From: Uranotaenia lowii
Taxonomy: Eukaryota > Arthropoda > Insecta > Diptera > Culicidae
Direction of reading: 5' to 3'
DNA: 64,000 nt
Assembly: GCF_029784155.1 (NCBI RefSeq)
Contig: NC_073693.1
Span: 235,790,447-235,854,446, forward strand
Part shown: in pieces, positions 58,686 through 64,000 of the stretch
How the letters are laid out: the number at the start of each line of letters is the position of its first letter
Numbering within the stretch: position 1 is the first letter of the stretch
The notes under the pieces: generated by a model
What the model saw: only the letters and a program-made list of their open reading frames with translations
Told to the model about the DNA's origin: nothing
Databases searched by the model: none
Program-made: the position numbers and the translations under genes

Positions 58686-59860
58686 TGGAGATGTACCGAA
58701 TAGTGGTATTCGGCGAACGGCCGAATACCGAATATTGACCTTTTCAACTATTCGGCCAAACGAATATTCGGCCGAATATTCGATCGAATACTCTGTTGAG
58801 TTTTCAATAAAAAATACTTCTTTTTCTACTTCTATTTCTTATATAAATCCTCAATTATTCTCAACCAGATGTATCAAATCTATTTTAAGTAGATGTCTCT
58901 TTGATTTTCAAAATGTCACCATGAGCTGAAAGGACATCAGATGACTTGTCGCTTCTAGGACGTTTATCACAAAAGAGATCGGGTTCCAGTGAAATCTGAG
59001 ATAAAACATGTCAAAACAGGTGCCAAGCTATTTAAAAATGCTTTTTTAATATCGAATAAGATGAATGTCTAATTTTTGCAATAGATGTCATCAAAATAGT
59101 TGCCAAAAAGAACGATGATCTTAAGAAAATAGATGCCCAAAAGTACGATGATCATACAATACTTTCTACGACACGTATCCACACGATTTTTTGAAAAACT
59201 TGCAAAAAATGGGAAAATCTGAACAGAAACTAGGCATTATGCTCATATAAGAGTAAAAAAAAATATTTGAAATTTAAAGTTTTCGTCGAATTAAAATAGC
59301 AATGTTTAAATCGTATTTTACGAATAAATTTATTTTGAGAAATCGTTTTGTAACACAAAATTTAAAAATTTTCAGAGACATTTTATTTTTTTTAATCTGA
59401 TTTAGCAAAAAATCTGAATAAATCCGGGTAAAATTCGGAAAACTTGAAAAAATATTCGGCCATTCCGACCAGATAAGACTTTTCTCGAATTCTTTATTTT
59501 GTTTGATGGCAAGCCTGCATATATCATGAAAATTTGGAATAAACGATAATCAGCGTATAGAGATATCCACAGTGAAAAATACATGGATATATCTAAAATG
59601 ATTAACTGAAAACATAAGTTTTAGATGATTTTGAAACTTTTTCAACATTACATTGGGATATTTTATAAATTTCCCAAGTCAGTTGAAAAATTTGACAAGT
59701 CTGTTCTTGTATAAATTTGAAAAATAAATATTCGGCCTATTCGGCCTATTCGGCCGAATACCTAGCTCAACTATTCGGTGTGCCGAATATTCGGCTTAAC
59801 GGTTTTTTGGCGGTATTCGGCGCCGAATATTCGGCCGACCGAATATTCGGTACATCTCTA
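58686..59860. mobile_element. hAT-type non-autonomous element with perfect 8-bp target duplication
   Basis: ATCATAAA flanks both ends (58678-58685 and 59861-59868). Termini are TGGAGATGTACCGAAT and, reverse-complemented, TAGAGATGTACCGAAT. The ends are packed with CGAATATTCGG palindromes on both strands, likely transposase-binding repeats. At 1175 bp it has no transposase ORF. Confidence 0.93.
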
Positions 59861-59868
59861 ATCATAAA

Positions 59869-60219
59869 CGAACCTTTCTACCTGTACATGCGTGGAAAAG
59901 TTTAGTTTCGATAAATTTGGTTTTGTAGTAGTTTTTTGGATGATATATTAATTTTTTAAATTTTAAGTATTTGCTAAGGTCATAATTTTTTTGAAATCAT
60001 CCTAAATCTTGCATTGAACATTTCTGAGCGATCGTGACTAGAAAATATATCATTTGAGTTATACCCTCTGCATAAGATGTTTGAAGTAAACTGGAAATTT
60101 TAAACGCTTGGTTAAGTCGTGGAGCTTAGAAATGCTTGAGTCGTAAAACTTTGAAAATGACAATAAATTTTACAAATCTCAAATTAAAATTAATAAGAAA
60201 CCTCCATTGATCCAATTTT
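59869..60219. other. AT-rich non-coding DNA
   Basis: No recognised feature. Confidence 0.45.
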
Positions 60220-60870
60220 CTTTAACTTGATTATGCCACCCACTCGGAAAACTGATGATTCAATATTGGTTTGCCGCAAACGCGGAAATCCTAATTACGA
60301 CCTTCGCTGGCTGAATAAAGCGAACGTTTCTAAAAAGACGCGAGTGCACAACAAAAACATCCCGCAAATGGCGGCGCATCTGATACCTACTGCCCTGGGA
60401 AGCCCGCTGGGAAAAAGTTCGTGTTTTCCATTGAATGGTTTTGTATTTTTTTTCGGATGTTGTTGTTTTCGCTTCACTCTTTTCTAACACTCTACGGTGG
60501 CAGCTAATGGTTGGTGGCAACGAGTGTGGGTGGTGGGTTAGGTGGGTGGCTGCAAAAGAATGACTAGTTAATCCCAAATGGGCCCAGGATTGCACAAATA
60601 GTAAAAAAAATAGGGAAGGAGGAGAGTTAGTAGGAAAAATCGTGTGAATCGTTTCCATCTTGTTGCTTTTTTATCCTCTCTCTCTCTCTCTGACTAGATC
60701 ATTCAAAAGCATTCCTGACAGCTGCCTGTTGAATGGCTGCGAATGCTGAATCAAAAACGTGCCACGTCACGACTCGATGATGGAGAGCGTTTTGGGTCTG
60801 AGCAGGGAGATGTGAGATAGCGTTTATGATTGTTTTCTGAAAGAAATAAACTGGCGTATTGTTGCTATTT
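60220..60870. other. GC-richer single-copy island
   Basis: Balanced composition, a GGTGGTGGGTTAGGTGGGTGG patch near 60529 and a (CT)8 run at 60676-60691. Overlapping open frames on opposite strands (60227-60658) argue against a real ORF. Confidence 0.35.
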
Positions 60871-63192
60871 TTGATGTTGTTGTTTTCTGACCGTTTTTTC
60901 CCGGATGCTTGGAATCAGTTTTCCGTAAACTGTTTGGAGCAACAGGGATTTTCTATAGAGATGTCTAGATGTCCTTAGCTAGGGATAAATTCTACCAGAG
61001 TAGCATTCTTTTAACAATCATTTGGGCGTTGTAAACAATTTCTTATGATGAATTTAACATACTGTCTAAGGCTAAGCTGACAATGTTTTAAATTTTTTTT
61101 AATCTATGAAAAAAGGACAAAATTTAGACTACTCGCAAATTGAATCAATTTTGAATTGATTTCAAAAAGCAAATAATAAAAAAGTTAATGTCCATAGAGT
61201 GTTTCTTGAATAAGTTTCAATTAAAATATCTTTTAACAAATTATCTGGTTTTTATCAACAGACCTTTTTATTTAGAACAAATCTCCAAGTATCCAGTGAC
61301 AATGAAGAGCCAAACAGTGTTTTATTTTCGTTGGATTAAAAAAAATACAACAGTGAAAAATCTGAAGATCACAATGTCTGTCCCCAAAGTTGCTGGACGT
61401 ACTATAAAGTGTGATTCATGCCATTTTGCCAAGTTGAATTTCCCTCAAGGGACAGCCAACGTCGAGGAAAAAAATGCGCTCAAAATTACGACTTTTTATC
61501 GTCACCAAGCTGGACAAACGAAAACCAGGAAAAACCCGGGGAAAACTCCATTTTTCCATTTCAAATCACTGTGGGTTTGCAGAAACACAAGCTCGAAACA
61601 TGGTGCAATTTTCTATGTTTCAACGTGTGAATGTGTATGTGTCCGCAATAAGAGTGAGAACAAGTTCATGATTCTTGGATTTGGTAATCCGACTTGTCTT
61701 TTTTGTTTGTCTCAAGTTGATCCATAGAAGCGGAGAATGGTCTTTTGGTTTTGAGATTTGGATTCGAGCAAGGAAGCTGGGGCAGTGATAGCTGGAATAT
61801 TTCTTGGCACCAGACTTTGGTACCAAACGGAAGAACGAAAGCTGTCATTGTTCGACTAATATTATCAACAAGCTGAAAAATGAACTTTTAGAAGACTCCC
61901 TCTTGGGAAGATCTATTTCTTCCGTTGGCTAGCGCCCAAGATGGAAGAGTAGGTATTATTTTGCATAATGCAGTGTTATTTATGTTCTAACTATTAAAAT
62001 TAACAAATTTGATTCAGAACTTATGAAATGAATTGTTTGAAAAATTTTAAAGATTAAAATACGAAGTTGTTAAAAAATAATGTTTATTTATTGGAATCAA
62101 GATAGCGTTTGAATTAAACTCAATAATATATTTGAATATATTTTTAAAATATTATTGATTTATCATTTGCTGCTTATGTTTAAATTGAGTTCTTCCCTCG
62201 GAATCAAATTTCTATCACACGTAAAAGTATATAAATAAAATTTGAAAAATTAAAAAAAAAAATAACATATATAGTTTGACATGTAATGAATTGTTTAACG
62301 TTATGAACTCTAAATCTTTAATTTGATGACTTAAACCTCTTTGGCAAAGGAAATCTGAGAGCCTTATTTCAAGTATTGTAATTATGCAGACTCAATGGTA
62401 GATTTGCAAACTTCATAAAATATTGTTAAAAAAATAGTCTTAAAACTGAATTGAGCTTAAAAAAACTGAATTGATTTCATTGTTTTTTATTAATTGAATG
62501 ACTTTCAGAACTTTCTGGTTTTTGTTAACACAAACAATTTGACTTTTTTCCATGCAAAATTCGAGAAGAAATAAAAGTTACAATTTAAGTTTCATTTCAT
62601 CAACAAATGAGAAGTTTTTCTTAAGGTAGCAGTGTGGGGGTGCAAATAAGGAATGAATGGCTTGATGAAGTTTAAATCAAACCAAATAAATAGAAAAAGA
62701 AGGTGCAAATTATAGTTTGCGAAGGATTTTCTGAATCGATTGTCGATTGCTTCGATTCAGTTTTATTTTTTACTTATTGATCATGAAATTTTTCAATATA
62801 TTGGCGTGAGCACTGATATTTCGATGCTTTTTCGTGCTAGGGACAGGGGAAGGTTCCAGCGATAGTAAGAATCCTCAATCAACTTTGAAAATCAGGACTT
62901 ACAGGCAGGTTTTGAAAAAAAAAAAGAGCTGATTTAAAAAAGAAAAAAAATCGTTGATGATTTCTTTGATAGTTCGTCATTGAATCGCTTTAATAAAAAA
63001 AAAAATATTCAAATTTGTTTATGCCAGTATATAAAAAGCATTTTGTTCAGTATATTGTTCATTTTATTTTTAAATAATATTTTTTATTTGCATGTGATTT
63101 TCCAACATATTCCCATTACTCAAAAATATCGGTTCAAAGAAAATAGATTAGTTTGTGCACCTTCTGCATAATTTGCAGGTAGAGATAAATAA
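60871..63192. other. Non-coding DNA, GC-richer at 61290-61860
   Basis: The 179-residue plus-strand open frame at 61188-61727 is the longest non-repeat, non-transposon frame in the window. It has a CDSC motif but no recognisable domain and no splice context. Competing frames cover it on both strands. I regard it as unsupported. The remainder is AT-rich. Confidence 0.4.
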
Positions 63193-63398
63193 AGGCTTAT
63201 TTTGCGACTCGAGTGACGTGACTCATGAAATTTCACTTCTTCGTCTTGACTCCAGAAAATGCTTCAGAAAAGAAATTCTGTATCGATGAGCTTTGGAAAC
63301 CAATAACAGCTCATCTGAACGAAAACTTCAAGGCTAGAGATTCTATTTAAGCCAGCAAAACGATATGAAAATTCGTAAGTCACATCAGAATAAGCCCC
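63193..63398 (+). mobile_element. Second copy of the GGGGCTTATTCT-ended MITE
   Basis: Left end GGCTTATTTTGCGACTCGAG, right end AGAATAAGCCCC. It shares with the nested copy at 11758-11960 (reversed) the blocks CGAGTGACGTGACTCA, GAAATTTCACTTCTT, TGACTCCAGAA and ATGAGCT. No clear target duplication here. Confidence 0.7.
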
Positions 63399-63719
63399 AT
63401 GAATTTGTCACCTCGTTTTTATTTATAAAAAAAACTTTTTATTTTTAACAGATGAAAGTTCAGAAGCTGTGTTTGGTAAGGTTAGGTAACGGTGCCAGCC
63501 AAATGGGTCATGTCGAATTGAAAAAACCGATCATATACATTTTGTAGATTGGCCCAAAAAAGTGATATTCCGAAAATCAGATCTTCCTCAGAATTTTCTG
63601 ACCTTTTTGAGTCAATTGGCATGGAAATTAAAATTTTGGTTTTCCGAATTTACTTTGGTCTCCCCTTAGATGATTTTTTAGGGTCGAAATACCTTAATTT
63701 GGGGGTTTTGAGGGAGGCT
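63399..63719. other. Non-coding DNA next to the terminal satellite
   Basis: No recognised feature. The open frame at 63549-63743 runs into the satellite and lacks domains. Confidence 0.45.
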
Positions 63720-64000
63720 GGGTCATTCGGAAGAAAGTCATGAGGCCGAAAGCCATTCGGCCGAAGGTCGTTCAGCCGATGGGCGTTAGGCTGAATGGGC
63801 TATCTGGCCGAACAGGCCACTAGGCCGAATGGGTTATTCGGCCGACGGTTATCCAGCCGAACGCTGTTAGGCCGAAAGGTCATTAGGCCGAATGGTCATA
63901 AGGCCGAATGGTCATGAGGCCGAATGAGCATTAGGCGGAATGGTCATTAGGCCGAATCAGGTCGACCTTGCATCTGTTTGGCCTGATGACCATTCGGCCT
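63720..64000 (+). repeat. Degenerate 16-bp satellite (AGGCCGAATGGTCATT), running off the right edge
   Basis: Units are closest to 16 bp at 63887-63951 and more irregular (16-18 bp) before that. Near the edge the orientation flips: ATGACCATTCGGCCT at 63986-64000 is the reverse complement of the unit. The array continues beyond the window. Confidence 0.85.

Noticed and set aside
61188..61727. 179-residue plus-strand frame with a CDSC motif as a host gene
   Set aside because: No recognised domain, competing frames on both strands, AT-driven composition and no splice or promoter support. A protein search with a conserved hit would overturn this.

Overview
The window looks like AT-rich intergenic or intronic DNA from an insect, most likely a mosquito or related dipteran. 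This rests on base composition and on the style of its transposons, so it is a moderate-confidence call. I found no host protein-coding exon, rRNA gene, functional tRNA gene or CRISPR array. The only convincing protein-coding sequence is one non-LTR retrotransposon of the RTE-like (endonuclease-reverse transcriptase) type at about 21.74-25.08 kb. It is much more GC-rich than its surroundings, and one frameshift inside the endonuclease breaks its ORF.

Nearly everything else that can be named is non-coding repeat DNA, and several elements can be delimited to the base. Two hAT-type non-autonomous elements have perfect 8-bp target duplications (5385-5622 and 58686-59860), and a truncated, inverted relative of the second lies at 54713-55450. 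Four TA-flanked or foldback inverted-repeat elements lie at 2659-3185, 31718-32773, 41654-42496 and 57516-58642. Another inverted-repeat family occurs at 19609-20150 (inserted in a satellite) and 34063-34340. A small MITE family occurs at 11758-11960 and 63193-63398. A tRNA-derived SINE family has one copy on each strand (28787-28914 and 42777-42901).

A repeat family with internal ~143-bp tandem units is present three times (11667-12731, 12731-14577 interrupted, 44098-45373). Two foldback structures and one single copy carry a hairpin followed by GAAACGTC or AAACGTTGG, a layout reminiscent of the hammerhead-like motifs of Penelope-like elements (39366-39595, 45815-46459, 16853-16887).

Satellite-like DNA is prominent. 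There is a 7-bp array (19126-19608), two abutting 9-bp arrays differing by one base (37484-38187 and 38217-38830), a 245-bp tandem duplication (52289-52810) and a 16-bp satellite running off the right edge (63720-64000). Four clusters of degenerate GGATCAGGATTC-like words are also present. A nearly perfect 312-bp palindrome with almost no spacer lies at 40413-40724.

Scattered between the repeats are GC-richer, apparently single-copy islands without a credible ORF (1-590, 10170-10480, 13960-14390, 20560-21480, 25370-25790, 35095-35690, 46500-47480, 60220-60870, 61290-61860). If this interval belongs to a large developmental locus, these are the best candidates for conserved regulatory DNA.
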